64,000 nucleotides of DNA, taken from Mycobacterium asiaticum (GTDB lineage: Bacteria; Actinomycetota; Actinomycetes; Mycobacteriales; Mycobacteriaceae). Of this stretch, positions 52,760-61,491 are shown piece after piece (positions within the stretch are counted from its first letter, which is position 1; every line of letters starts with the position of its first letter). The notes beneath the pieces were generated by a model. That model ran no database searches and was not told the origin of the DNA. It was given only the letters and a program-made list of their open reading frames with translations. Location of the stretch: assembly GCF_001673315.1 (NCBI RefSeq), contig NZ_LZLQ01000038.1:1-64000 (forward strand), in the 5' to 3' direction. The translations under genes were made by a program, and so were the position numbers.

Positions 52760-53250
52760 GGCAACATCACTGATCCGCCGTCAACAATGATTGTCTGCCC
52801 AGTGAGATGGTCGATGTCACGGCGCAGCAGAAACTTGGCCGTCTCCACAACGGAGTGAATCAGCATGCCGCCACCAGGCACGGCGGAAGAAGGCAGGTGC
52901 GACTCGTCGACGTCCGAGCGGAAGAGGGTCACGGGCGCGGCGACGATGTTGACCGCGATGCCCTCCGATCCCCATTGCCGCGCAGCTGATTTCGCCATCG
53001 ACCGGACGCCTTCGATCGCGGCGGTGTAGTTCACCAGCCTCGGTGCGCCCGACATTCCGATGGTCGGCAGTATCACGACGATTCGCCCGCCATCCGCAAC
53101 CATGCTCGTGTGCGCCCCTTGGAGCGCGATAAGGGTTTGCCACATCGTCTCGTCAGCAGTCGTGTTGGTGTCAACGACGATCACGTCACCAACCCCGTCG
53201 ACCAACGCCCTCGAGAGGATCTCGGCGGGGCCAAGGACGACCGCGGTCAC
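52756..53250 (-). CDS. Truncated/degenerate SDR-like protein
   Basis: This 164-aa protein looks like an SDR without its first 80 or so residues, so no glycine-rich cofactor loop. It keeps GGRIVVILPTIGMSG, then YTAAIEG where the catalytic Tyr-x3-Lys should be, so Lys is replaced by Ile, and TGQTIIVDGGSVM at the end. The overlaps with both neighbours are 4 bp, arguing for a real gene. It is likely to be a non-catalytic partner of the SDR after it; decay is the alternative. Confidence 0.65.
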   Translation of the reverse strand: MTAVVLGPAEILSRALVDGVGDVIVVDTNTTADETMWQTLIALQGAHTSMVADGGRIVVILPTIGMSGAPRLVNYTAAIEGVRSMAKSAARQWGSEGIAVNIVAAPVTLFRSDVDESHLPSSAVPGGGMLIHSVVETAKFLLRRDIDHLTGQTIIVDGGSVMLP

Positions 53251-54698
53251 GCGTCGGCCAAAGCGGCGAGTTCGCGTCTGACGACCTTTCCGACATCGTT
53301 GCGTGGTAAATGCTCGACGAACACGACACGTACGGGTACGCGGTACGGCGTCAGGCGCTCACGGCACCAGGCGATCAAGTCGTCTTCGGAAAGTTCGTGG
53401 CCGTGACACGCGACGAACGCCCAGGGCACCTCGCCCAGGCGCTCATCGGCAATCCCCACCACCGCCGCTTCACGTACCCCCTCGGCGGCCAGTAGCACGT
53501 CCTCCACGGTGCCCGGAAAGACCTTCAGCCCACCACGGTTGATCATGTCCGACACCCGCCCGTCCAGCCAGAGGAATCCGTCCTCGTCGAACCACCCGAG
53601 GTCACCGGTGTGGAACCAGCCGTCATCAGTGAGTCTGTCGAGAAATGCCGGATCGATCTTGCGGGCCGCGGTCGTCGGCGTGCGCACCAGCACCTCGTCG
53701 TCGGCGATCGTGACATCGATGCCGGGCAGCGGACGTCCAACCGAGCCGAGCTTGGTCTCGCCGAATTCCCTCGCGTCAGCGGCCGACCATCCGACGACTT
53801 CGCCGCCGAGTTCGGTTTGGCCGTAGGAATTGAGCACGATCACGCCGAACTTGTCCCGGAACCGACCGGCCTGCACGGGGGAGAGGGGAGCGGTGATCGA
53901 TCGCACGATCTTCAGTGGCGACAGGTCGGTGACCGCCTCGTCATGCAGGACCATTGTCAACGCAGCGGGGGGCAAAACGGTAGAGCGCAACCGGTGCCGT
54001 TTGACCAGTGCGGCGAACTCGGCAGTCGAGAATTTTTCCATCAGCACGACCCCCGACCCGGCCCGAAAGGCGAACAGCACCTGGTAGATACCGGCCCACA
54101 AGGACAGTGAGAGCGGAACGAGGTTCGGCATTGGTGTCCGGTTAGCTCGGACCGCCGCCGGTTTCGTGCCGCGGAGCTTGACCAACAGCCGGTCGATCAG
54201 GTCGAGCACGGTTGCATGACGGAGCGGCACCGGCTTCGGCGGGCCGGTAGTTCCCGACGTGAATTGCAGCAGAGCCACATCCGGGTCGTATTGCCGCGGA
54301 TCGGACGGCCGTACGGACGATGGCGAGAGTGACCAGACCAACTGGGAGCCGGCAACCACGGGCAACTTCAAATCCGAGAATCGTTGGGCCAGATCACGTG
54401 TGGTGATTACGGCGACTGGCCGCAAGGTGGCGAGCTGGGTGGCCAACTCCCCGTCGGCGGCCCGGGGGTTGAGCGGAGTGTAAACCCCGCCTGCACGCCA
54501 CGTCCCGAACAACGCTGCCACCGTCCCGGGATTGTTGGGCAGCATCGCCGCGACGACTTGTCCGGACACCAAACCGGCTTCGGCGAGTATCGCGGCCAGG
54601 CGGTCAGCGCTCGCGATCAGGCTGTCGCGCGAGACATCGACGGTCAACGTGTGCACGGCCGTGTCGGGCAGGTCGGCCAGCAGCTCGCCGAGACTCAT
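53247..54698 (-). CDS. AMP-dependent acyl-CoA synthetase, short form
   Basis: This 483-aa protein starts at ATG 54698 (MSLGELLADLPD), overlapping the previous gene by ATGA. Phosphate loop FTSGTTGPPKPVPL, SYGQTELGGEV, WFHTGDLGWFDEDG, GRVSDMINRGGLKVFP and the C-terminal lysine in RNDVGKVVRREL. The N-terminal region is shorter than in usual FadD proteins (about 520-550 residues). It would activate an acid intermediate. It ends in a 4-bp overlap with the degenerate SDR. Confidence 0.8.
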   Translation of the reverse strand: MSLGELLADLPDTAVHTLTVDVSRDSLIASADRLAAILAEAGLVSGQVVAAMLPNNPGTVAALFGTWRAGGVYTPLNPRAADGELATQLATLRPVAVITTRDLAQRFSDLKLPVVAGSQLVWSLSPSSVRPSDPRQYDPDVALLQFTSGTTGPPKPVPLRHATVLDLIDRLLVKLRGTKPAAVRANRTPMPNLVPLSLSLWAGIYQVLFAFRAGSGVVLMEKFSTAEFAALVKRHRLRSTVLPPAALTMVLHDEAVTDLSPLKIVRSITAPLSPVQAGRFRDKFGVIVLNSYGQTELGGEVVGWSAADAREFGETKLGSVGRPLPGIDVTIADDEVLVRTPTTAARKIDPAFLDRLTDDGWFHTGDLGWFDEDGFLWLDGRVSDMINRGGLKVFPGTVEDVLLAAEGVREAAVVGIADERLGEVPWAFVACHGHELSEDDLIAWCRERLTPYRVPVRVVFVEHLPRNDVGKVVRRELAALADA

Positions 54699-55495
54699 GC
54701 GTCCGGCTCCAGCGATTGCCAGACGGGCGGGCGTTTGTCGGCGAACGCTCGCGGTCCCTCGTCCTGGTCTGGATGGCCCCACATCGACGTCAAGTGCTTG
54801 GCGCCCGCCCGGCACGCATCCGTCAAGCCGTATTCGAGCGCACCCCACAACGCGCGCTTGGTCGCCCGCATTGCGGCGGGTGAGTTCAGCGCGATCTTCT
54901 CCGCGAGTTCCTGCGCGACACGGCGCAACTTGTCGGGTGGATCGACGATTTGGCTGATCATCCCGAGTTCGTACGCGCGTTGGGCAGTCAGACGTTCGTG
55001 GCTGCCGACGAGCGCCATCCTCAACACCGCCTCGGCGGGCATCTTGCGCATCAGTGCAATTGTCTCCAAAGCGCTGACCTGCCCGATGGAGACGTGCGGG
55101 TCGACGAAGGTAGCGTCGCACGACGCTATGACGATATCGGCGTCGGCGACCCAGTGCAGTCCGCCACCCGCGCACACGCCGTTGACGGCCGTAATGATGG
55201 GCTTTCCCACATTGCAATGCCAGCCCGTCAACTTGAGGTCCAGCGTGCGCATCGACTCCTGGAACTGCTGCACCGCCTCGCCGTCGAGGTCCTCGACGTC
55301 GGCGCCGACCTGAAACGCCCGTCCATTGCCGGTGTGCACGATGACCCGCACACCGGGGTCGGCGTCCAATTCCGCCCACGCTCTTGGGAACTCCGCGCGC
55401 ATCGTCGCGTCGTACGCGTTCAGTCGGTCGGGCCGGTTGTTGATGATCCACCCGACCGGGCCGTGCCGCTCGACGATCAACCTTCGATAGCTCAT
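54695..55495 (-). CDS. Enoyl-CoA hydratase/isomerase family protein, tandem copy 1
   Basis: This 266-aa crotonase has a start at ATG 55495. Oxyanion-hole segments are FQVGADVEDL and NGVCAGGGLHWV; the two glutamates of hydratases are not visible (positions VDPHVSIGQVSA). The paralogue at 55492-56304 has the same SFVDPHVSVGQ block. A naphthoate-synthase or isomerase/hydrolase-like reaction is possible. Pairs like this occur in mycobacterial ring-degradation operons. Overlap with neighbours by 4 bp both sides. Confidence 0.75.
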   Translation of the reverse strand: MSYRRLIVERHGPVGWIINNRPDRLNAYDATMRAEFPRAWAELDADPGVRVIVHTGNGRAFQVGADVEDLDGEAVQQFQESMRTLDLKLTGWHCNVGKPIITAVNGVCAGGGLHWVADADIVIASCDATFVDPHVSIGQVSALETIALMRKMPAEAVLRMALVGSHERLTAQRAYELGMISQIVDPPDKLRRVAQELAEKIALNSPAAMRATKRALWGALEYGLTDACRAGAKHLTSMWGHPDQDEGPRAFADKRPPVWQSLEPDA

Positions 55496-56304
55496 GGCAC
55501 CTCCGCGGGGTCGAGCGGCTGCCACCGCGCGGGTCTCTTGTCGCGCCAGGCACGTACGCCCTCGGCATGGTCGGGGTGACTGCGAAGCCGCCAGATTTCC
55601 TCGCCGGCAGCGTGTTTGGCTGCGGACAACCCAACTTCCAGGGAGTGCCATAACGCCTTCTTGGTGGCGCGCATAGCGGTGGGGGAGTTGGTTGCGACAG
55701 CGGCAGCCAGCCTGCCGGCCGTCGCTCGAAGCTGATCGGTTGGCACGACATCGGAGACGATGCCCAATTCGTATGCCCGTTGCGCCAAAATACGCTCGCC
55801 CTTACCGCTCAACGTCATTCGGGTGATCGCCTCCATCGGCGACTTACGCAGCAGGGTGATTGCCTCGTATGCGACCGCTTGCCCCACCGAGACATGCGGG
55901 TCGACGAACGAAGCCTCCTCGGCGGCGATGACGATGTCGGCATCGGCAACCAAGTGCAGACCCCCGCCCGCACACACCCCATTGACCGCTGCGATCACCG
56001 GTTTCCATACCTCGCAGTGCCACGACGAAATCTTCAGTTCGGCGTCCCTAGTGCGGCGCGAGTGTCGCCGCATGGCCTCCTTGTCGCGAGCCACCTGCAC
56101 GACGTCCATACCGGAGCAGAACGCTTTGCCGTTAGCGGCATTGACGATCACATGCACGTCGCGGTCGGCATCCAACTCAGCCCACGCGGCCTCGAGTTCG
56201 TCGAGCATCAGCGCATCGAACGCGTTCCCGGCGTCCGGCCGGTTCAGGATCAGCCAGCCGACGCCGTCGGATTTCTCGACGGTCAACCGCTCGTAGCTGG
56301 TCAC
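55492..56304 (-). CDS. Enoyl-CoA hydratase/isomerase family protein, tandem copy 2
   Basis: This 270-aa crotonase resembles the gene downstream (54695-55495) throughout: GWLILNRPDAGNAF against GWIINNRPDRLNAY, NGVCAGGGLHLVADADIVIA against NGVCAGGGLHWVADADIVIA, and AYELGIVSDVV against AYELGMISQIV. Tandem duplication followed by divergence is clear. FCSGMDVVQ is the first oxyanion segment. The two could form a heteromer or act on successive intermediates. Confidence 0.8.
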   Translation of the reverse strand: MTSYERLTVEKSDGVGWLILNRPDAGNAFDALMLDELEAAWAELDADRDVHVIVNAANGKAFCSGMDVVQVARDKEAMRRHSRRTRDAELKISSWHCEVWKPVIAAVNGVCAGGGLHLVADADIVIAAEEASFVDPHVSVGQAVAYEAITLLRKSPMEAITRMTLSGKGERILAQRAYELGIVSDVVPTDQLRATAGRLAAAVATNSPTAMRATKKALWHSLEVGLSAAKHAAGEEIWRLRSHPDHAEGVRAWRDKRPARWQPLDPAEVP

Positions 56305-57548
56305 GAGCGTGGAATTTCCTTCCAGGGCTTACCCTTCCACGGATCTGGCTCCTTTGCCAGACCGAGCACGCGTTCGCCGAGGATGTTTTTGTTGATGTCG
56401 GTCGTGCCGCCCTCGGTGGCGTTGGCCAGGCTGCGCAACATGCCGTGCACCTCTCGGGGCAACGCGTCAGGATCGCCGACCGCCGGCCAGGCGACCGCAG
56501 CAGTGCCCAGCAAATCGACCATCAAATCTTGGATCTGTTGATTGAGCGTGGCTTGATGCACCTTTCCGATGGAGGACGCCGCACCGGGCGACTCATCGGC
56601 TGAAAGTGCCGCGCGCACTCGCGCATTGGTCCAGCCGCGGATCTGCTCCTGTGCCCACAGCCGCATGATTTTGCTTCGCACCACGGGGTCGTCCCAACGC
56701 CCGGTTTCGTGGGCCAAGGTGATCAAGCGCTGAGCTCCGGAACCGCCGAGACGGCCCATACCGCCCGATCCCGATCCGGAAACCATCTGCCGCTCACTGG
56801 ACAGGGTCGACGTGCTGACCCGCCAGCCGTCGTTGATCTCCCCGACCCGATGCTCGTCGGGCACCCGTGCGCTGTCGAGGAAGACTTCGTTGAACTCCGC
56901 GTCGCCGGTGACCTGGCGCAACGGTCGCACGTCGACACCCGGTTGGTGCATGTCGAGCAGGAAGTACGTGATGCCCTGGTGTTTGGGCTGGTTCGGATCG
57001 GTGCGCGCCAGCAGGATCGCGAAGTCCGCCTCGTCGGCCCATGTGGTCCACACCTTCTGCCCGGAGATCAGCCATTGATCACCGTCGCGTACGGCGCGGG
57101 TCGCCAACGACGCAAGATCGGAGCCCGCGCCGGGTTCGCTGAAAAGCTGGCACCACTTCTCTTCGTTGCGGACTATGGGCGGAAGGAAGCGCAGCCGTTG
57201 TTCATCGGTGCCGTGACTGAACAATGCCGCCGCCGCGTTATTGAGACCCAACGGATTCAACCGGGTGAGGCGGAGCGAAGCGAGGACCCTCTCCATCGCA
57301 CGTGCAATGTCGTTGCCAACGCCGAGGCCACCGTGCTCCGGAAGCCAAGTCGGTGCGACCAGTCCCGAATCGGCGAATGTCGGATACCAATCACGGTAAT
57401 CGGCCGCGCTTCGGACGGCCCGCAGGGCCGCGGGTCCTTCGGCGGCGGCCGAGCGCCACGCCGCCGGGACCTCCTCGACAATCCATTGCCGCACCGCGTC
57501 GACGGCATCGGCCGCGGAGGTGTCAGGGGTGATCGGCAAGCGAGTCAT
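56301..57548 (-). CDS. Acyl-CoA dehydrogenase
   Basis: This 415-aa protein starts at ATG 57548 (MTRLPITPDTSAADA). It has PTWLPEHGGLGVGNDIARAM, FSEPGAGSDLASLATRAVRD, WLISGQKVWTTWADEADF and EGGTTDINKNILGERVLGL. The last block replaces the usual GGSSEI with GGTTDI. It is full length and likely to form a homotetramer or pair with a partner elsewhere. Overlaps the crotonase by 4 bp and follows the next crotonase gene by 16 bp. Confidence 0.8.
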   Translation of the reverse strand: MTRLPITPDTSAADAVDAVRQWIVEEVPAAWRSAAAEGPAALRAVRSAADYRDWYPTFADSGLVAPTWLPEHGGLGVGNDIARAMERVLASLRLTRLNPLGLNNAAAALFSHGTDEQRLRFLPPIVRNEEKWCQLFSEPGAGSDLASLATRAVRDGDQWLISGQKVWTTWADEADFAILLARTDPNQPKHQGITYFLLDMHQPGVDVRPLRQVTGDAEFNEVFLDSARVPDEHRVGEINDGWRVSTSTLSSERQMVSGSGSGGMGRLGGSGAQRLITLAHETGRWDDPVVRSKIMRLWAQEQIRGWTNARVRAALSADESPGAASSIGKVHQATLNQQIQDLMVDLLGTAAVAWPAVGDPDALPREVHGMLRSLANATEGGTTDINKNILGERVLGLAKEPDPWKGKPWKEIPRS

Positions 57549-57564
57549 GAGCGCGTCATTGTTT

Positions 57565-58383
57565 TCAGCGGCCCTGGAACTTTGCGTCCCGTTTGTCACG
57601 GAAGGCCGCCAGGCCCTCCTTGAAATCGTCGCTGCGGCTTGATAACTCCAGCGCCATGGCTTCGTTCTGGAGATGGCGGTCGAGGTCCAGTCCGTTGCCG
57701 CTGTGTAGCAGCCACTTGGTGAGCCCCAGGGCAACCGTGGGCGCCTCACCCAGGTTGGTGACGAGTTCCTCTGCGGTAGAGGCCAATTCAACGGGTGCGC
57801 AAGTGCGGTGGATGATGCCCCAGTCGGCCGCGGTGGCGCCGGAGATTTCCTCACCGAGCATCAGCAACTGTCGGGTGCGCACCATCCCGATTAGGCGCGG
57901 CAGCAGCCAGGCGGCGCCGCTATCGGGTGTGAAGCCGCGGGCCATGAACGGTTCCCAGAACCGGGCGTCCTCGGCGGCCACGCAGAAGTCGGAAGCCAAA
58001 GCGATGTGAAATCCCAGGCCGGCCGCCCAGCCGCGGACCACGGCGACGATCGGCACCTGGGTCTCCAGCATCAGCGGGATGAGCCGGTTGGCCTTGTTCG
58101 GTAGTCGGCGCTGCGTACTGCCCACTCGCGGTTTGCGCTCGGATTTCGCGTTGTTCGCAATGAGGTCCGAACCTGCGCAGAAGTCCGGACCATCGGCGTC
58201 GATGCGGACGACGCGCACCGCCTCGTCGACGCCCGCAGCGGCGAGGTGTTCGATCAATGCGTCAAGCATGGTGTCATTGACGGCATTACGCCGCTCGACC
58301 CGGTCCAGGGTGAGGCGAAGAACCGGGCCTTGCTGCTCGGTTCGAAGTCCGGGAACGCTCGCATATGTCATCGCAGCTGTCAC
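57565..58383 (-). CDS. Enoyl-CoA hydratase/isomerase family protein
   Basis: This 272-aa crotonase has LRLTLDRVERRNAVNDTM, FCAGSDLI (first oxyanion segment), VRGWAAGLGFHIALASDFCV and FMARGFTPDSGAAWLLPRL, the last with the PDSG loop typical of delta3-delta2 isomerase-type or hydratase-type members. The start is GTG 58383; ATG 58371 is a good alternative. It overlaps the MaoC-like gene by 4 bp. Confidence 0.8.
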   Translation of the reverse strand: MTAAMTYASVPGLRTEQQGPVLRLTLDRVERRNAVNDTMLDALIEHLAAAGVDEAVRVVRIDADGPDFCAGSDLIANNAKSERKPRVGSTQRRLPNKANRLIPLMLETQVPIVAVVRGWAAGLGFHIALASDFCVAAEDARFWEPFMARGFTPDSGAAWLLPRLIGMVRTRQLLMLGEEISGATAADWGIIHRTCAPVELASTAEELVTNLGEAPTVALGLTKWLLHSGNGLDLDRHLQNEAMALELSSRSDDFKEGLAAFRDKRDAKFQGR

Positions 58384-59639
58384 CGTTCTGCGAATCCAGC
58401 TGATACGGCGGTGAGCAGATCCGTCAGGTTTGTCGCTCCGCCGGGCGGATCGGGCAGCCGGACCGGGCCGCGGTCCCGGCTGGGTAACAGGATGGTCGCG
58501 TGTCCCGGTGCGGTGATCTCGTTGCGGTGGTTGGTCGCCGTGAGTTCGACGTCGACCGCGGGGCGTTCGCCTTCGGCAAGGTACTTTCGGGTCACGGTGC
58601 CGGTGATGGTGTGCAGATCGCCCACGTAGTTGAACAAGCGGAACTCACAGTCCAGCTTCCACAACCAAGCGTCGTCCCCCATCCAGTCCGTACAGAGGTG
58701 GATCAACCACGTCTCACGCATCCGCCCGTAATCGAAAGTGGTGGGGTTTCCGGCATTTCGGGCCGCATCCGGTTCCCAATGCACGCGCTGCTGCGCATCG
58801 GGTACGCCATGGTCGTTCGGGGTGTAGAAGCGGGGAATGCGTTGCCGATTGCGCCACGCCAACCGCAGGGGGCGCACCCCGTACATACCGGTGCCCATGC
58901 CGACATGCCAGCAGACCATGTCGGTGACGGTGAGCGGTCCCTTGGTCAGTGTGCCGATTCGGTCACCCTCGTTGACGTCCTCCCACCACTGCGGTTCGGC
59001 ACCACGCGGGCATTCCCGCGCGTAGCTTTCGTCGATCTCGGCAATCTCCTCGGCGGTCCAGGTCTTCAGTTCGATTGACTCGTATTTTTTGCGGTCGCGG
59101 GCTTTGCTGCGCTCGGTGCGGATCATGTTGCGGTACTGGCCGCCGAGAATGGTGCCCTCGTCGTCGCGGAAGACTTGCGCCGACCACTCGTGAATCGCCC
59201 GATCGGCGAACTCACTACTCTTGTCGAGCGCAGCGACCAGCCCGTTGCGCCTGAATACTCTGTGGTTGGCCCGGAGCGGAGCCCACCACTCCCGTGCGGA
59301 CGACGCGTAAAACGCATGCACGCCGCGCAGCGGATCGCCTTTGGTCAGCGCCCCATCCTGCTCGGAGAGCTCGGTGACTTCGTCTTCGCCGATCAACGTG
59401 TCACCACCAACCAGCGCCGGCGGCGCGATCGATGCACTCCACACCGACTTTGCGGCGTAGTCAGGATCGGTCCACATGGGATTGGCGTCACCGTAAGCTT
59501 CGGCGACGTGGCGGAAAGTGTCTTCGTTGGGGCGGATGTAGTGCGGTGGCTGGGTGTGCGGAACGGCGATGCCTATGGTGGCGCGCAACCTGGCCAGCCC
59601 CTCATCGGTGATTCGGCCCGGTTCAGAGGAGCGAGTCAC
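58380..59639 (-). CDS. Two-domain FAS1-like/MaoC dehydratase
   Basis: This 419-aa protein starts at GTG 59639, six bases after GAGGAGG. Two hot-dog halves are present: the first with AEAYGDANPMWTDPDYA and GVHAFYASSAREWWAPLR, the second with GDRIGTLTKGPLTVTDMVCW and NYVGDLHTITGTVTRKYL. The order resembles the FAS1-like dehydratase (N) plus MaoC (C) fusions that hydrate bulky enoyl-CoA esters. Key His residues are not obvious, so the catalytic state is open. Divergent from the crotonase gene at 59731. Confidence 0.75.
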   Translation of the reverse strand: MTRSSEPGRITDEGLARLRATIGIAVPHTQPPHYIRPNEDTFRHVAEAYGDANPMWTDPDYAAKSVWSASIAPPALVGGDTLIGEDEVTELSEQDGALTKGDPLRGVHAFYASSAREWWAPLRANHRVFRRNGLVAALDKSSEFADRAIHEWSAQVFRDDEGTILGGQYRNMIRTERSKARDRKKYESIELKTWTAEEIAEIDESYARECPRGAEPQWWEDVNEGDRIGTLTKGPLTVTDMVCWHVGMGTGMYGVRPLRLAWRNRQRIPRFYTPNDHGVPDAQQRVHWEPDAARNAGNPTTFDYGRMRETWLIHLCTDWMGDDAWLWKLDCEFRLFNYVGDLHTITGTVTRKYLAEGERPAVDVELTATNHRNEITAPGHATILLPSRDRGPVRLPDPPGGATNLTDLLTAVSAGFAER

Positions 59640-59714
59640 GGCGCGCCTCCTCAGTTCCGGCGAATATCGTGGCCTGGACAAGTGTGGAAATTAAGATACC
59701 CGAAAAGCGGAAAC

Positions 59715-59726
59715 GCCGTTAACGGC
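59715..59726. promoter_or_regulatory. 12-bp palindrome GCCGTTAACGGC
   Basis: This perfect palindrome lies in the 91-bp gap between the divergent MaoC-like (59639) and crotonase (59731) genes, only 5 bp before the latter's start. It could be an operator of a different regulator. The AAC and GTT halves look like part of a KstR-type site but the spacing is wrong for it. Confidence 0.4.
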
Positions 59727-59730
59727 AGGG

Positions 59731-60555
59731 GTGAGTGAGTTGAGCAAGGAGCAGCCAGGGATCCTGGAGTCGGTAGGTTCAGACGGTGTCTGCCGCATCA
59801 CCATCGACCGCCCCAATGTGGGAAATTCGTTGTCACCGTTGGCTCGTGACACCCTGACCGAGGCTTTCCAACGTGCTGGCGACGACCGAGCGGTGCGTGC
59901 GGTGTTACTGGGCGCGACTGGGCAGCGGCACTTCTGCGCGGGGGCGGGGTTGCCCGTTGAATCTGCGCCCGGGCCGCCGGTCGCCGACAAGCGGTCAGGG
60001 GACGTCGCTCGGATGCTGCAGAACGGCTGGCAGCGCTTGGTCTCATCGATCCTCGACTGCGATAAGCCGGTGATCGCTGCGGTGAAGGGCACCGCAGCTG
60101 GGGCAGGACTCAGTCTGGTTCTCGCCTGCGATCTCGTCGTGATGTCAACGGAGGCAAAGCTTGTTGCGGCCTTCGTGCACCGCGGTGTGCTTCCCGACTC
60201 CGGGGCTATCCATCTGCTGACGAGGATCGTGGGCCTGCGCAAAGCCACGGAGTTGTTGATGCTCGGTGAGCCCGTCGACGCAGCCAGCTGTGAGCGGTTG
60301 GGGCTGGTGAATCGCGTGGTCACACCGGAGGTTACCGATGCTGTCGCCGGGGAGTTGGCCGGCCGGCTTGCGGCCGGCCCTACGTTGATGCTCGGGCACA
60401 CCAAGCGACTGTTGTTGGTGTCCTCGGAGTCCGGCCGCGACCGAGCTTTCGAACAGGAGGCATGGGCGCAGGAGGCCGTATCGCGCACCGCCGACCTTCA
60501 GGAAGGTCTGCAGTCGTTCGCGGAGCGCCGCGAACCGCGATTCCGGGGCCGCTGA
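59731..60555 (+). CDS. Enoyl-CoA hydratase/isomerase family protein
   Basis: This 274-aa crotonase has CRITIDRPNVGNSLSPLARD, FCAGAGLP, VKGTAAGAGLSLVLACDLVV and FVHRGVLPDSGAIHLLTRI with the PDSG loop. It ends FAERREPRFRGR as the plus-strand counterpart of the gene at 57565-58383. GTG 59731 is used; TTG 59740 is a possible start. Its stop is 3 bp from the end of the convergent SDR gene. Confidence 0.8.
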   Translation: MSELSKEQPGILESVGSDGVCRITIDRPNVGNSLSPLARDTLTEAFQRAGDDRAVRAVLLGATGQRHFCAGAGLPVESAPGPPVADKRSGDVARMLQNGWQRLVSSILDCDKPVIAAVKGTAAGAGLSLVLACDLVVMSTEAKLVAAFVHRGVLPDSGAIHLLTRIVGLRKATELLMLGEPVDAASCERLGLVNRVVTPEVTDAVAGELAGRLAAGPTLMLGHTKRLLLVSSESGRDRAFEQEAWAQEAVSRTADLQEGLQSFAERREPRFRGR

Positions 60556-60558
60556 ATT

Positions 60559-61425
60559 TCATTCCTTGGCCGGCCCACCGCGGATCGTGAACGTCGTGGC
60601 ATCCTCGATCTCCTCGATCGCCTCAGCGACGGATTCTGCAGTGAGCGAGGTGTTCTCGACCCCTTTGGTCACGCCGATGAATACCCGTCTGACCTTGCCC
60701 GCTCCCACCGAATAGATGTGAGCGGTGCGGTCGCAGTCGCGATGCGACAGGTAAACCACGACCGGCGTCACCAACTCAGGATCCATAGCCTTACCGGCTT
60801 CGCCCATGATCGTCTCGGTCATGCGCGTCCGTGCGATGGGCGCGACCGCGTTGATCGCGATGCCGTTGCGCGCTCCTTCGATGGCGAGCACGTGCATCAT
60901 GCCGACGAGCCCCATCTTGGCAGCCCCGTAATTGGCCTGCCCGAAGTTCCCGAACAAGCCGGTACCCGAGGTCGTTTGGACTATCCGTCCATAGTTCTGC
61001 TCGCGCATGACCGGCCAAACCGCGCGGGTGACGTGGAACGCCCCGGACAGGTGAACTGAAATGACCGCTTCCACCTGCTCGGCGGTCATGTTCTTGAATG
61101 CCGCATCACGCAGGATTCCCGCGTTGTTGATGAGAATGTCGACCTGTCCGAAGGTGTCCAGGGCGGCCGCCACGATGGCCGCGCCGCCCTCCTCGGTGGC
61201 GACCGAGTCGCCGTTGGCGATCGCCGTGCCGCCCGCCGACGCGATCTCGTCGACTACTGCCTGCGCGGCCGATATTGACGCACCGGTGCCGTCCACTGCA
61301 CTGCCCAGGTCGTTGACCACCACGCGCGCGCCCCGGCGGGCGAGTTCGAGGGCGTGACAGCGGCCGAGGCCGCCGCCTGCACCGGTGACAATGGCTACTT
61401 CATTATCGAAATTCATTGACGGCAT
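60559..61425 (-). CDS. SDR family 3-hydroxyacyl-CoA dehydrogenase-like protein
   Basis: This 288-aa protein has cofactor loop VTGAGGGLGRCHALEL, VVNDLGSAVDGTG (the insertion found in MFE-2-type 3-hydroxyacyl-CoA dehydrogenases), NNAGILRDAAF, the serine in TTSGTG and YGAAKMGL as the catalytic pair. The last 60 residues (GVTKGVENTSLTAESVAEAI) are typical of this subgroup. It likely oxidises a (3R)-hydroxyacyl-CoA. It faces the acyl-CoA synthetase across a GAGAAC-N4-GTTTGC element. Confidence 0.8.
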   Translation of the reverse strand: MPSMNFDNEVAIVTGAGGGLGRCHALELARRGARVVVNDLGSAVDGTGASISAAQAVVDEIASAGGTAIANGDSVATEEGGAAIVAAALDTFGQVDILINNAGILRDAAFKNMTAEQVEAVISVHLSGAFHVTRAVWPVMREQNYGRIVQTTSGTGLFGNFGQANYGAAKMGLVGMMHVLAIEGARNGIAINAVAPIARTRMTETIMGEAGKAMDPELVTPVVVYLSHRDCDRTAHIYSVGAGKVRRVFIGVTKGVENTSLTAESVAEAIEEIEDATTFTIRGGPAKE

Positions 61426-61451
61426 GGTGAGAGGTTACATTTACTCTCAGT

Positions 61452-61467
61452 GAGAACCATCGTTTGC
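61452..61467. promoter_or_regulatory. Degenerate 16-bp operator GAGAAC-CATC-GTTTGC
   Basis: It lies between the SDR (start 61425, minus) and the acyl-CoA synthetase (start 61492, plus). The left arm and spacing match the GAGAAT-N4-ATTCTC element; the right arm fits poorly. Its position supports the later start for the synthetase. Confidence 0.45.
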
Positions 61468-61491
61468 ATAGGAGGGCATCTGAGGACATCG

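Noticed and set aside
54699..55751. Extension of the short acyl-CoA synthetase into an 834-residue protein
   Set aside because: The extra part is the crotonase gene read in another frame; ATGA coupling at 54695-54698 marks the real start.
59711..59726. KstR-type operator near the crotonase/MaoC gap
   Set aside because: The KstR consensus TnnAACnnGTTnnA is not met; AAC and GTT are three bases apart and the outer T and A do not fit.
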